A DNA stretch of 62,179 bases from the NCBI GenBank assembly GCA_015501585.1, contig JADNRY010000358.1, positions 1-62,179 on the forward strand. Reading direction: 5' to 3'. This document shows, piece after piece, positions 35,986 through 48,639 of the stretch (its first letter is position 1; each line of letters starts with the position of its first letter). The notes beneath the pieces are model-generated. The model did not search any database. It saw only the letters and a list, made by a program, of their open reading frames with translations, and was not told the origin of the DNA. This DNA comes from Rhodocollybia butyracea (taxonomy: Eukaryota; Basidiomycota; Agaricomycetes; Agaricales; Omphalotaceae). A program made the position numbers and the translations under genes.

Positions 35986-37546
35986 CCAGCTTGATTTTGA
36001 TTTTGCCTAGAAACCTGTAAGAATATTCGAAGAAACATAACCATTTACAATTTCGAGTTAAATTTGCTTTGCCTTGAGATCAGCTCGTAGAGTTTGTAGT
36101 TTGTAGTTCTAGTTGAACCAAAGTTGAACGTAGCGCTGACCGTGAGACCCGCACAAACGCCAGAACGTGACCTCGACAGCATAGTATCGCAAACTTGGCT
36201 GTGAGTCTTGACACTACAGTATACTTAACCCACAGTCTTACATGTCATTACCCGAGCTATTCAAACCAAAACCAGCGCCCAACACTTTTGAGTTCGAACA
36301 TCTGACTGAACACTCACAGCTGATATAATTCTACATGGATAACATTTGCCTTCAGTTCCTCGCCACTTACTTTGGCGCTCATATGAGAGCCGCGCGTGAG
36401 TATCACATACTGAACCAGAACCCATACGACTGCCCTGCAACACTCCCGTCCAGGCCCTCCACCCTCAGTTTCTTGTCTGTTTCTCATAAGCACTATACTC
36501 AGCGCTTGCCAATTACGTCGCCTATCGCTAGTTGTTATCAAAGGTTCCCCCGAATCTGCCGAAAATGATAGCCCAGGAGTTGCACTATAGTCGACTCAAG
36601 CTTGATATACTTGAGAGAGAGACGATCTTAAAGTGAGCTTGTGAGAACACGAAGGGAATCCGAATATCAGTATCTCTTCTGAAAGTAAAACTAATTTCAC
36701 TTAGTCACCTAATTCGATATACATAGTTCGATATACATAGGTTGAATTAGAGGACGGAGAAGAAATAATCTGCCATCTAATTGGAAGATATCTCGCAACT
36801 GTAAGGGATCAAATCAATTGGCGATTTTAGTCCAAGTTACTCAAAAAAACGATTTGAGCCATTGAAATATGTAGGTGAACTTGATATATTAGTCTCCACG
36901 TACTTTATCGGTGTTCAAAAGTTCATCCTTTGTACATTTCAGGTAGAAGCGATTTGCTGGTCAATTCACCTCCTGCAAGTCCGTGGAATAGCCCCTCGAC
37001 ACCACCACCCCAAAATCCAACCAATCTTTCTCAATTTTGCGTAAGCGAAAGTTAGAAACCATGATATTGACTGGCACTGAAGGAATAGATTCTTCGGACG
37101 GAATGCAGTGCGTTGCTGACTTGAACATCTCGAGTCTTGATCAACTCAAATTTCTTGCAGCCTCGAGGAGGCCTCCCATCTGACACGAGAACTCCTGGCC
37201 AGCATACCCAGAATTTCTCAAATGGGTAAGAATTTTTTTCCTGTGACGATGATGAATGAGAGGATCGTCTCAGTTCGGAATAATGCACTCCGTACCATTC
37301 CTCATCTCACAAATTGGGAACGTTGAAAGTACACTTCCTTCGACTTCCGGGGTTTCGAACTCTGCCTTCAGCTCGGTTACTTCTCTAAAGTTAAAAGAAA
37401 GAAGAGAAAATCGACCGGTGCCAACGAGAGAACACAAGGTTCTATAGACTGACGACTGCTTCGCATCTACGTACTCTAGCGACAGTATACAGAAGGCGTA
37501 GTAAAAAGGTTCTTTACATGGCTGAGCAAATACTACGGTAAATCTA
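35986..37546. other. Interval without a supported gene
   Basis: No gene was seen. A short tandem duplication, AGTTCGATATACAT, is present near 36715-36740. Confidence 0.5.
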
Positions 37547-39096
37547 TCAAACAACCAAATCCAGGATATGGATCTGATCCCTTCCGAATTCGTGGTTGAT
37601 CAACATACCACGGGAGACATCCAAAGCCATAAAGTAACTACTCTTGTCCTCCAACACGTCAACCGTTGCAGTGTGAATAACAGGCTCTTCGTCAGAGTTC
37701 ATATCAATATCACATAGTATCCAATGCTGCTCTTGGTATTCGCCCTTCCGCGCAATACCTCTCGCTCTTCCATCTGAGTTTGCAGTCAAATGAAGATCCC
37801 ATATATCATTAGGGCGGGCAAGACTTAGGTGAAAGGCCAGGCGCCCCTCATCCCGAAATGTAATGTGTAGTAGGTGTAGCCCCACAACCTTGTACAAGCG
37901 CACAAGGAGCCAAATGGACGACCCGGAGTAATTGTTTTGAGGTGAGATAACAGAGGAAAGCAATTTAACCACACAATCTACTTGTGGAAAGTGACCTCGA
38001 TGGGTTGGGCTAAGAGAAGTACCCGTAGGCAGAATGGTATGATCGGGCATGCAATATAGCTCAAAATAATGTTTGACTGGGGTGCCCAACTGGATGCTGA
38101 CAGGAGCGAAATGTAAAAGTGCATATCCTCCAGGTAGAAATATGGTAGTATTCTGAATTGGGCTCCGGGGGTCATGGGGTTCGTCCTATATCGGGCGGGT
38201 TGAGATAACGCTAGAACGAAGACAAGCCCAGTGTGCTCACCAAGAACCCGGAAGAAAGAGGATAGATATTTTGTGACTCTAGGTGTGAGACTACTAGTAC
38301 ATCACTGGCTCGACCTCGACCAAAGTTATGTATGACCGCAAATTGATTTCCGATAACGAAATTCGCATTGAGAAGCGGGGATTCAGCAATCGTCACAGAG
38401 CCCGAAGGGCTGATTTTACACATTGAGAGGACACTAGAGACTTGGCGTTAAGACTCTGGTTGAAAGGTAGTCAAAGAAGCGCACCTCGTCCCCGTGATAA
38501 AAGAAAATGTCCGAAATGGAAAAAATAGATCCATGTTATAATCCGCCGTTCTGTTCAGTCCAAGCACAGCACGTTTGAATTCTTGATTTGGGGCCGCATT
38601 GTGTCGGAAAACCTCGTCTCTAGTTTCGAGGTCATACACAAGCATGGCTTTGGCAGTTTGTAGAATGATGAAGCGGCCTTGAAATAATTCGATGGCCAGC
38701 AGATTTTTGATATCGATACCACTGGTAGTACTATCGAGGGATATGCGACGCTTGAAGACACGTTTAATACGTGGGGGATTTGCCCAGAACGTGTTCAGTC
38801 GATATGAACGTAACAAAAGACGTTCGAGGTCTTGTACAGTTTTCGAAGCCAGCGAAGTTTCTGGCAGAAAGCTATTCTCAGAGGTCTTATACGCCGTAGT
38901 CCATACGTGTCGGTCCAATGTGATGGAATGAAGCCTTTTACACGTCTGTGCAATTGATCGTGTAAGTAAAGGTTTTCAAGTTATCGCCCGTGTTAAAGCT
39001 CACCTTTCGAGCAGCAAATAGATCCGGCACTCGCACGAACTTGACGATGGTGAACAGGATATCGTCGGGTAGTTCGATGAACGACGACGTCGACAT
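37547..39096 (-). CDS. F-box domain protein
   Basis: Four exons (39004-39096, 38485-38945, 38241-38433, 37547-38185) join in frame to 461 residues. The N-terminus is a typical F-box: FIELPDDILFTIVKFVRVPD, then LFAARK and, across the first intron, TCKRLHSITLDRHVW. The rest (beta-rich, with segments such as LLAIELFQGRFIILQTAKAM) resembles the seven-bladed or WD-like substrate-binding parts common in agaricomycete F-box families, without a named domain. It should act as the substrate adaptor of an SCF ubiquitin ligase through Skp1; the substrate is unknown. Confidence 0.85.
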
Positions 39097-40297
39097 GGTT
39101 GTAAAGCAAGATTCGGTCTGAATTAGCGCTCGGCTTTTACCCGTGGCAGCAATGAAATGAATTCAGACAAAAGAGTTTTTTATTGGTGGGCAAATGTACA
39201 AATGTACATCTCATATTACTACATAGTCCGCAAGACTTTTTACATTTTTTCAAAGTCGTAAAACGGTTCCTTGGCATCTCCAAGCTCAAGTTCACCTTGA
39301 ATCCACACTTCCCGAGGAATCTATGTGTCTAGCGTTCAGCTCTTGGACCATACCGCGTAATGAATCCTTCCTTCCTTCCGCCTTGTTCCTCATGTCCAAC
39401 GTCTCTACCTTGCTACTTTCCGTGTCCTTAGCATACCAATCCAACCAAATCACCGCGGGCGGCGTGGTCCCAACATGCCAGTCCGTGACACAATCATCCG
39501 TAGAAACGACGGTCTACCAGAAAGGTCTGTTACATCATTGGAAAGTGGTATACAGTTTTCGTCCAGCGGGTCGGGGCACGGTATTGAGAATGAAACCTCC
39601 AAGTCATTGTTACATGTAGCCAAGCGAGGGTAGTGAGTGGTGACACTGGCTGTGCAGGGGCCCCGGTATCCGATTCTCCACACCAGGCACTGGCCTGGGC
39701 AGGCATCTCCGGTATCGTCAGAAGTAAACCGCCAAACTGGACCCGTAGACTGAACCTTCTTCACTGGCCCAATCAATGTCAACTCTTCGGATGTGTGGAC
39801 TACGCCAGCTTGTCGGCAACAGCCTTTGATTGGCTACAAGATCAGTATCAGTCCGTGAAGCCTGCAATAACCGAAGCACACGAGGGAGCGTGACGGAAGC
39901 TGGTCGATTATGATGACATCTCTCTCTCGATACGTTGCTTTGAGCTCGGGTTCATCAGGGGGATCACCAAGGGGGATGTACCTTGCCCTTGTTCTCAACC
40001 GCAGTGAGCTGCGAGAGAAATCAAATGCTGAGGACGAAGAAAGCGCGTTAGTCACTAGGACGACGAGTTCTATATCGTCTCTGGCAAAAGTGCGCCTCCT
40101 TCGATTTGATACCTTGATTAAACGATCGCCATCGAAAGATGCATATTGAGAGTACGAATGCGAAACCTATATCCTCGGCCTCGTTTGGGGAAAAATACCG
40201 CGAAGATTTCTTGTAGGCGATCGTCGGATATGAGGAATAAGATCTTAAGAGGGAGGGGCGGAGGACCAATCGGAAACTGAAGGAAATTGCTTGTATA
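39097..40297. other. Interval without a supported gene
   Basis: Open frames of 80-110 codons on both strands around 39320-40150 overlap one another and show no motif or splicing that would choose between them. Confidence 0.4.
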
Positions 40298-40525
40298 TTA
40301 GGCATCGAAGACACCGATAGGATCGGCTCGCCGTTTCGAAATCGCATCTTCGCTACCCGCCTTCCACATGTACAAAAACTTTGCTGTAGAGAATTGCTGA
40401 ATGGGAACAAGTGGCGGATTGAAGGCGGATATTGAACGGGATAGGTTGTATATCAGGCATCGAAGAGGCTGATAGACCAGCGACGTTCGACTCATGTTAG
40501 ACGATTGCGCCATCTTCATCGCCAA
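40298..40525 (-). CDS. Small basic open frame, possible mitochondrial protein
   Basis: An uninterrupted 75-residue frame starts MAMKMAQSSNMSRTSLVYQP and ends PIGVFDA. It has an Arg/Ser-rich amphipathic N-terminal stretch like a mitochondrial presequence. The phrase TCTTCGATGCCT followed by ATATACAA occurs both near its start (about 40450) and at its end (about 40300), so the frame sits between a short repeat. No family is recognised and there is no intron to support it. Confidence 0.25.
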   Translation of the reverse strand: MAMKMAQSSNMSRTSLVYQPLRCLIYNLSRSISAFNPPLVPIQQFSTAKFLYMWKAGSEDAISKRRADPIGVFDA

Positions 40526-40561
40526 CCACTCCTCACTCAGCCCAAACTTGCATCTGCGGCG

Positions 40562-40912
40562 TCACTGCCGCACTAATCTGCTTGTAATCCACTCTTCCTC
40601 CTCGTCATATCCTCTCATGATTCCTCTACAGGTGTCACTCGAAGCACCTGAGGCGTTTCTCGGGGTGAACACCCAGTTGACCAATTTGAAGTCGAAAGGA
40701 GGGTACATTCCACGCAGGTATACCGTCGGTGAGAAGACGGCTCCTAGCCGCTTGAGAGGCTTTGGGAGAGGATCGTACACTGAACGTAGTGTCGTAGTTG
40801 CATAACGTCTACGGGGATGATATAAAATGATTAGCAGCGAAGAAGCAGAACAGAGAAGTGCATACTTGGTGGTTGGTAACCCCGTCCAACATCAACTGGG
40901 AATGCCGATATA
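40562..40912 (-). CDS. Possible small spliced gene (partial 5' end)
   Basis: The minus strand encodes YDPLPKPLKRLGAVFSPTVY and PPFDFKLVNWVFTPRNASGA in one frame ending at 40562. An intron with donor GTATGC (near 40866), branch TGCTAAT and acceptor TTCAG joins it in frame to an upstream segment reading ISAFPVDVGRGYQPP. The true start was not found: a stop lies a few codons further upstream, so another exon would be needed. Overlapping plus-strand frames exist but are less protein-like. Confidence 0.35.
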
Positions 40913-42339
40913 TATTGGAGGTCATTCCAATAGCCTCATGGATGGGTCCAGTGCTCTCCTCTAACTCCCGTCCATGGAGAGATGTTTTTCCATTTCATTT
41001 TGGACGTCTGGAAGATCGAACTTCGGGGAAAATTGATGCCAGCGCAGTAGTTTTGTAATAGGGACAATGAGCCCGTTGCAGTTGAGTAAGGTCGAATGCT
41101 GAAATTATGGCGTGTAAGTACATCCGTCATCCAAGCGGGAAGATAAGCAGAATCGAAAACACGAAGAAAATGGAACGAAAAAACGAAGAGAAGGAAAACG
41201 AGAACAGGACAGAAAAACAATCGAAAAAACAAATAAAACTAAGCGAAGGATGCACATACATTGTTACTAGGTAGGCAAAGGTATGGTTTCTCCTCTAAGA
41301 TCCAGCCCTCTGATTGCAAAAAAAAACCAATTCCACATTCCCCATGGTCCTCTCTTCGAGCTTCGTTCATTATGCATATGTTGAATTTATGATCCATTTC
41401 CTCCGTAATCAGAACCAGCTGTAGCCGATTCGTTGGATGGTTGGATGAGAAGCTGATTCCTGGGAGCGTTGTCGGTACTTGTAGTCCAAGCTTAGTAGCT
41501 GAAGAGACGTACAAGGATCGGATATGCTGGAAAGTGAGCTAATAAAACGTAGAGGGTCTGTAGTTAGAATTTACTGAAAATAATAAGAACGGTGAAAGAA
41601 GACTGGAACGGTATGAAACAGAAAACGAAAACGAAGTTGAAGAAAAGAGAAAGTGAACAAGATGGATGTAAAAGGCGGAGCGAAACGAGTTGAGTGGACA
41701 AAGCGTTGCATACCAAAAAGATAGACTTCGAATCCTGTTATAGACCAAACCTTCGCCACTATGATACCAAGAACCGTCGCTTTCGCGGTGATTCTCTCAT
41801 GATCAGAGTTGGTGCTGACTGTATGTGGACGATGCGTGATCTTGGAGAAGCAGAGTGCGCCTATGGACATATGGAGGGCGTGCAGACGAATATTTGGGTG
41901 AGTTGACCATTCCTGGGACCGATGGCTGCTGAAAAGTTAAAACAAAAAAAAGAGATTGAAGTCGTGCACGTGGTTTCAGCGCTAAAGAGTTGCTCCTAAT
42001 CGGGATCGGGCCGACCAATTTCGTCTGGTTCCAACGTTCCTTCAGCCCTCAAGGCCTCAAGGCCTCACGCCCAGGATTAGCAATGAATGGGAGGGAAGGG
42101 AGGAACAACGCAATTAAAAACTGCCAATCCAACTGCGTTCTAATCTGTCCCCAATCCGTGCATAAACTGACACTACTCTGAACGTTGTCACTCTTTTTGG
42201 ACTGTCGGACCCTATTTTGCAAGCGGAACCACAGATCTTACTATCACAACAACGCTCACTATAATCAGTGATCACAATTTCTCCTCAGTTTCTAGTATAT
42301 CGCACCGACGAATATGTATCACTATCATCTAGTTCCCGG
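40913..42339. other. Interval without a supported gene
   Basis: No coding motif was recognised on either strand. A small CTCAAGGC duplication lies near 42048-42063. Confidence 0.45.
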
Positions 42340-42900
42340 TCATGCTTTTTCGCGGAGGCTACGGCGATGGAAATATTTATGGACGGTGAAAGGCTGGCTA
42401 CAGGCCTCGAAACTGGCATAGTTTGACGTCAACGATAGGAGGGCCACCTTGCTCTCACCCCAGACGGCGCCATAACTGCCTTGAGCACCAGCAAATGCAC
42501 AATCCACGTTCAAGTTTAGCGCTTAGCGCTTGTTGCGCGCGTTTCTCTTGAGCCTATGCGAGGACATAATGATTGGGTTTGTTCTCCATAGACAGGAAAC
42601 GACTCATTTCAGGAGGCGATGAAGGTGAGGTGCGCTTATGGGATGCAGTAGACTGTAGGAGGCAAGGATATCAAAGCGGTACCATTCAATGGCCAAGGAA
42701 GGCGTCGAGTGCTCTGTGTCAACTTCTCGCAGGACGGTCTCAAGATTTCATTGCCTCGATTTTTGGGGAGGTAGCTACGGGAATTCAACCTTGGCAAAAT
42801 AGTAAAGGAGTACATTCCGTCGCATTCTCCTCAGGCGGAAAACACCTTTTCCCAGGACATGACACCGCACCTACTAGGGCAGATCGCAAGTAGACCCGCA
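42340..42900 (+). pseudogene. WD40-repeat relic
   Basis: Pieces of beta-propeller blades survive in shifting frames: LTPDGAITALS-like text near 42450, then a MRGHNDWV block near 42555 continuing into RKRLISGGDEGEVRLWDAVD near 42595-42650, and a degraded GVHSVAFSSGGKHL near 42810. The GH..WD spacing is that of WD40 repeats. Frames do not join through plausible introns and no start is visible, so this is a decayed gene or fragment, perhaps of an NACHT-WD40-type protein, but no NTPase domain is seen. Confidence 0.55.
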
Positions 42901-43334
42901 GTCGTTGCCCCTGACGCTAACGTCCGAAGCGAACCAAGAGATCAGCTAGTACTATCAAAGGTTAGTACCGATACCTCATGCTGGGTAAAGCTGACGGTAC
43001 TTGCAGAATTGCGTTATATATATACGCATGTTTGCGTAGTAAAACTCTCAAAACTTGCGACAGTTCATGAGCAACAGCCGAGAAGATAAAATTTTAGTAC
43101 TAGAATGCGACTTCCCTTGGATGACTCAGGAAATGGCAATACCCGAGCTAGGTCTTTGAGTATTGTATAGTTTCTTTAATGCTCAATTCGGAGATAGAAG
43201 AACGTTTCGCGAAGCGCATTTATATACCGGATATAAAGAACCGATTATCCAACAATTAGTAGATGGTAAAAAAAGAAGATAACGAAACTTGAACTGCACC
43301 AACAGGGAAACCGAACCTACTCAACCTATTACGC
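42901..43334. other. Short spacer before the CVNH cluster
   Basis: Nothing recognisable; it would include the 3' untranslated region of CVNH copy A. Confidence 0.4.
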
Positions 43335-44617
43335 TCAGACAAATTCGCCTTGCATAAACATCTCGAGGATCCTGGCCTTTGTTTGCGCACGACGAATACT
43401 AGCAGAAATAATCTGGCGCTCCATCATGATCTCCGCCCGCTCTTGGAAGTGTGCGATGGCCGAAGCACGGACCTCTTCCAACGTCTCCTTCGTATATCTG
43501 TCACACTCTGCAACGATTTTCTCTCGCATTGGGCCGATAACAGACTCCTCGAATTTCACAGCAACGTCTCCTGCGGCAACTTCCATCATCTCTTTGCAAG
43601 AATCAAGGACAGCTGTCTCGGCGGCATTACAAGCCTCCTCGATAGCTCTCCGCGCAGCTGCGAAGGTCTCTTTGACCTTGTCAGTAAGGTCACCTTGGAC
43701 TTTCGCCGCTAGCGCATCGGAGATTAACGTTGTCGTATTGGCCTTGACCTGATCCTCCATCCCTTTCTTGATATATTCTGACGCTGAAGTAGAGAATTCC
43801 TCCATCTCCGCCTGAACATAAAGGGAGGTCGTTTCGGCGAGTGCGTTGAAAGCGCCTCGAAAAGCTGCTTTCTCTTCGAGGACTTTCACAGCTTCAGCCG
43901 AATCAAGCTCAGTGATCACTAGATGAGACAATTTATGAGCATTCAGCAGCCACAAAAAAACGAAAAAAACGAAAAACCTTTGAACTTCAGCCATCGTGCT
44001 TCACTGAAGAGGTCAATCATTTCTTCGCCAGTCTTCTCTGTCACTTTGACATCTAGCTTGCCGTTGTAGATCTGGAGATAGCGACTGAGGTCTAAAGTAG
44101 AGTTTCCATTCGCACAGTCTGCATGAAGGATGAATCCTTCAAGCCTGACATTTTTACAGTCCGAGAAGAATCCTGTGCGTCCCCAGATAAGTCTACCGTC
44201 GACAACACCAATGTAAGAATTAAGATCCAGCTCTAAATCGAATGTGTGGTGTGTCTCTCCCGACTTCCGACCTTTGGCATGGAGGATTGATCCTCTCAAC
44301 GTCAAGGTATTGCCTATGCTGAACTCCAAGTAAGAAGAAGACCGTTTCGAGTAACTACTATAAGATGCGTCCGAGATTCTAAAAGCACAGTTGAACATCC
44401 TGTCAAAATATAAAGCATATTGAACTTACATCCTTTTGCTTGAGAACGATCTATATGAAGTATCATCATATGATGGGGGAGGGCTGGCAGGGCCGGGAGG
44501 TAAGTTTGTTGTACGGGGGGGAGGGGAAATAGCGCGAGGGGTGGAGGGCAGTGTACCGCGTCTACTGGGGGGTAGCTGACTTGATTGACTAGGCCCACTG
44601 TGAGATTCGATTATCAT
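43335..44617 (-). CDS. CVNH lectin domain fused to an amphipathic helical domain (copy A)
   Basis: Exons 44430-44617, 43978-44399 and 43335-43918 give about 397 residues if translation starts at 44617. Order: a Pro-rich linker (PSTPRAISPPPRTTNLPPGP), a CVNH domain (LTLRGSILHAKGR, FDLELDLNSYIGVVDGRLIWG, NVRLEGFILHADC, STLDLSRYLQIYNGKL), then about 195 residues that are Ala/Glu/Lys/Thr-rich, without Pro except GPMREK, and predicted helical. CVNH proteins bind high-mannose glycans; the helical part matches no family I know. No signal peptide is visible. A 37-bp intron could instead join the first exon to the CVNH segment upstream at 44635-44970, giving a tandem-CVNH protein of about 485 residues. 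Confidence 0.8.
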
Positions 44618-44630
44618 AAATATGAACAAC

Positions 44631-44970
44631 TTACGCAACATATGCAAGTTGACCATTTCTGAGCTGGATGTTTGTACTGAGGTCGATCTGATCTTGGTAC
44701 CATCGATTGTTGTATTTTACCTCTCCCCTGGAGTGTATACAGTGAAGTTTGAAGAACAGTGATGAGGGACGCTACATACCTGAGCTCCGATCCATTAACA
44801 AGGCTGTGTTTTCTTGCAGCCGAAAATCCCCCTTGGCCGCCCCACTGAAACTTGCCATTGACTGCGCTTAGACATCTGTCGAGGTCCAAAGCTATATCTT
44901 TGCCTCGATATCTAACAGTCAAATATTGTCCAATGAGACGAACATTCTCAAAGGATGCATCAAAAACCAT
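44631..44970 (-). CDS. Single CVNH domain: separate gene or first domain of copy A
   Basis: Exons 44780-44970 and 44631-44727 encode about 95 residues spanning one whole CVNH domain, the size of cyanovirin-N: FDASFENVRLIGQYLTVRY, IALDLDRCLSAVNGKFQWGG, then across the intron KYNNRWYQDQIDLSTNIQL and RNGQLAYVA. The stop codon TAA is embedded in GTAAGT, a perfect splice donor. Use of that donor with CACAG at 44598-44600 keeps frame into copy A's Pro-rich linker. A CCAG acceptor lies just upstream of the ATG, so an earlier exon is possible. Copy B has no equivalent domain. Confidence 0.65.
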
Positions 44971-44989
44971 ATTTCTGGACAAGGTCAAC

Positions 44990-47900
44990 CGGTAAATGCT
45001 TTAAGATAGTGTAAAACATTGTAATGACTGACCGGATTTATTAAGGCGTAATATAGTGCACAGCGGGCACTGGCACTAAACAACGGGAAGTAGGAGAGCT
45101 TTGTAAGTTGGGGACAGCAGTCTAAAAGAACCTCTCTTATAACCCCATAACGCAGCAGTTGGAAACAACCCTACACATGTACACCCGGCCACTCGGCGAC
45201 TGTGCGGAATCAGGAGCTCTCGTGATCCAGAGACTGAGGCTGAATCAACGATGGCTGAATCCTCCCATTTTGGCTTGGAGTGCCCACAGGAAAGAATATC
45301 CAGTAGGAAATCGAGGGTCAGATACGCTCCCTTCGTGATCCACAACACTGAAAATTCAAAGAGCCTATTTGACATGTTGCTGCGTGGTAGGTATGTTGCG
45401 CACAATGAGTTCTAATCAAAACGTTTCCAGTGTCGGATCCCCAGAAGAACACGCTGCAGTCTCGTTCCAGCGTGCTGATTAATTTAGCTTCGCAAAAGGG
45501 TTAATAATGGAATAGAAACCAGAAGTGCGTATGTTGGGCTACTGGTTAGTTTACCATTCGTTGCATCATTGTCTGGTAACTTGCTTTCGTGAACTCATGC
45601 CTAAGAGAGCATGATGGAGGAGAAAACAGATCTCGATCCTTGCCTAGTAGAGGTACCCCAAAGAAGCAAGGTACTTGTCTCGGGATGCTGTACCAGAATC
45701 ACTCTGAAATTAAAAAATGAAGGTGTCGAGCGCCAGGATTGTAATACAATCCAACATGCGACTGGCTTGCGTCACCGGACATACAAGAATCTCCACTCTA
45801 CTTCTCATTTGGAGGTTTAGGGCAGTCGAAGGAAAAGCATTGTATTTTGTACGAGACCATTATGAAAAGTCATTGAAGAAACAATGAGAGTCAGATATAA
45901 CATAAAGTATATGGATGATAGGCGAGATGGCCTTCCTGTTGAAGCATGGAGGACGAAGGGCGAACCTCACGCGAACCTCAAGCGCATAGGGCGCGAGACT
46001 GTGATAGACAACAGATGAATGAACGATGACAATGAATTGTAAAGACTGGTAAAGATAGATGGATAAGTCGACCAGGGAACATATGTATGTACTGGTTTGT
46101 CTACAACGTCCAACGAGCCGAGCAGCCAGAATCCCAACACTTCCTCCATTACCTTGGAAAAAGACAAGAGCCCACTATTGATGACAAAGTGGGACAGGTA
46201 GGTGAAGGGACTAAGCCGTATGCTTCCAGCGAGACTACTGGGTCTCTGAAGCTAGAAGTACACTGAAGTACAGCGGAGTAAAAATTCTATAGTGAGAGCT
46301 TGGGGCTGGCTGCCCGGTGAAGAAAAAACACTGAAAGAAGACAGCGGAGTTGTCATCATACCACTTGCACAGTCAATCTAGAATGGTAATTTTGAGGTTC
46401 AGCAGTGCAGATCCTTTGTGCATGTGGCATCTTGAGGACGGCCTCCATCCATGTACCTGAGAGGCTGGAGAATACGGTCCAATGGTGAAATTATGACCTA
46501 TAGAGAACCGGGGGCATTAACAATAATGAGAACCTTCAAGGAATACCTATCATTACACCCATGTTCAGTTCCAATTTTCCCCAAATAAGCACTGGCGCGA
46601 AAAAAAGATAATTATTTCCAGAATTCGTGAAAGGCTGTCGTTTTGTATCGACAGACACTTTGAAGTGGTCCGATATTGACAGAACCACGGTTTATTCGCT
46701 GGCGAGACACAATGCTACGAGCGGCAGAAGAACGAAGAAGACAACGACTAAACAAGAATTGAAGAACGATCATGGTGGGGTACTCTCTAGAAGAATCGAC
46801 GTTGTTACAAGCATAACACACACCACCGCATTAATCGCGGGAGATGGAGAGACAAATGAAAAGTAAAGGTTCTGATCGTACTTGAAATGGGAGAAGAACG
46901 ATAAGACCGGGACAACCAGAAGAAATATATGACCCGAGTCAGGCGGTCTGCGCTATGCAAAGATAGCTCAAGAGTCAAAACACGTTGGCCGCGAAAACCG
47001 GTAAAAAACATAACGAGGAGCGTAAGATTTTGTGATTGAGATTTTGCTATCAAAACGAGACACAAGCGGAAGATGAGAGCAAAGCCGATACAGAGCAAAT
47101 ATGTAGCTTGACTGGACTTACTTCGAGAAGTAATACTTACCATGAGTCGGGGCCAATACGCAAGCGTGAGTTGACATCGGGAGCTACCAAAAGCATGCAT
47201 AGCTGAGTGCAAAATATAGTTCTGGCTGACATCGAACGGGCAGGACATGAGGCGTAAGAATGAACGATAACGCAGACGGAGAGTCCGGCTATATCAGAAT
47301 CGTTAATACGGCGGAACTGTATGTGATACGCATCCACTTTTCTGACACTCCAGCTATAGTGTATAACGGCTCCGGGCGCTTGACTGATCGGAGCACAGAG
47401 AAGATCCATCATGAGAACACCAATTATTGGCGAGGGGCTTTAAGGCGAGTGCTGAGTGGTGGAAATCTAGATTAGACCAATAGCAGAGACTGGATTTAGA
47501 GAATGTTGGATATATCGTGATACGAGTAACGATACCAGCACGAATTATAAGTTACGCTATAGGATCTTTGGTAGCGGAAGCCAAAGACTTTGAGTTCAGT
47601 TGGCTGTTATAGATTCATACACTAAGAAGACTTTTGTTAATAGTGGCTGCTCTAGGCGACAAGGACATGGCTCACCAGCTAAGCCGCCTTCGACGTCAAA
47701 AATTCCGCCCTAGTCCACACCTCTGCAGTCAGTTGGGATTTAGGTCCAAAAGTGGAATCTTCATAGCTATCCCTGATGAGGTTCGGGAAGAGCAACTGAG
47801 ATTTCTTGACTCGTCTTGCTGATAATCAAATGTGCAGAAACAAAACAGAAAGCTCATAGTTCAAAAAGCAAGGCGTCGAATATGATGCAAGCGATCACAT

Positions 47901-48639
47901 GATTTCAAGGAAATAGAGATATAAACGCGTTGGAGTGACTGGTGGAAACTGGCTATAGCCTTGTACTTGCGAAGAAAAGTCGTTCGCTAAATTCTAAAAG
48001 ATAAAGGAAAGAAAAGGATCACGTGGCCCAACTTTCCTGTTCAGACCAGAATAATCAAAACTTGAAGTTGTAGATTATAAGCTTCAAGCTTCAGCTTCTG
48101 GAACTGAATTTTCATCAGCCAATGCGCCCAGCCCGCCCAAATAAAGAAGTTTGTTGCAAATATGTGATATACACTCTATGTATATGAGATCCCGTCCGCT
48201 GTGTATGACTTTCGGGTTCAATTGGAGTGAGGCCTTTTTGGGCATCCGCGCAGTGTTTGGTTAGTCACTGTCATTTTCCCAAGCATTTTCCCCTCTACAG
48301 TTTTTGTGCAACTCATTGCCCTACTCTCAGCATTCTCCGAGGGCATAGTACCATAGCCCTTGCATCTGTTCCGAACTCTCCGCTTATAGACTTTACTGTA
48401 GACGATGAAAGGAGACCGCTTGTGTAGTATACCATTAGGCGCCACGTCGATGAACATGCTTCAACGTGTTGGTGTCGTTAGCGCTGCAAAAAGCGCGTAT
48501 GATCAACGAAACTGAATCGAACAATGACATGCAAAGGTGTGAATAGCAGACAAGGATTACTGAAAGCTTGGATTCAACCTGAGCCCAAGCAATCCGTGCA
48601 TCCCATGCCGTGTAATAAATTCCTCCTCCCATCTCGAAC
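44990..48639. other. Upstream flank of copy A and gene-poor spacer
   Basis: About 45085-45960 is a diverged duplicate of 50990-52190 (see the duplication entries). Beyond it, to 48639, only motif-free open frames on both strands were seen. Confidence 0.5.
45085..45960. repeat. Duplicated upstream flank, unit A
   Basis: Shared words with unit B in the same order include AGGAGAGCTTTG versus GGGAGAGCTGTG, a CTTATAA stretch, ACACATGTA, GCTGCAGTCTCGTTCCA and GAAGTGCGTATGT. With the genes themselves, the duplicated segment is about 2.6 kb at an offset near 6.2 kb. Confidence 0.7.

Noticed and set aside
39323..40150. Several overlapping open frames on both strands between the F-box gene and 40.3 kb
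   Set aside because: Neither strand shows conserved motifs or consistent introns, so no choice could be supported.
42340..42900. Intact NLR-like NACHT-WD40 gene
   Set aside because: Only broken WD40 blades are visible; no P-loop or NACHT motifs were found nearby.
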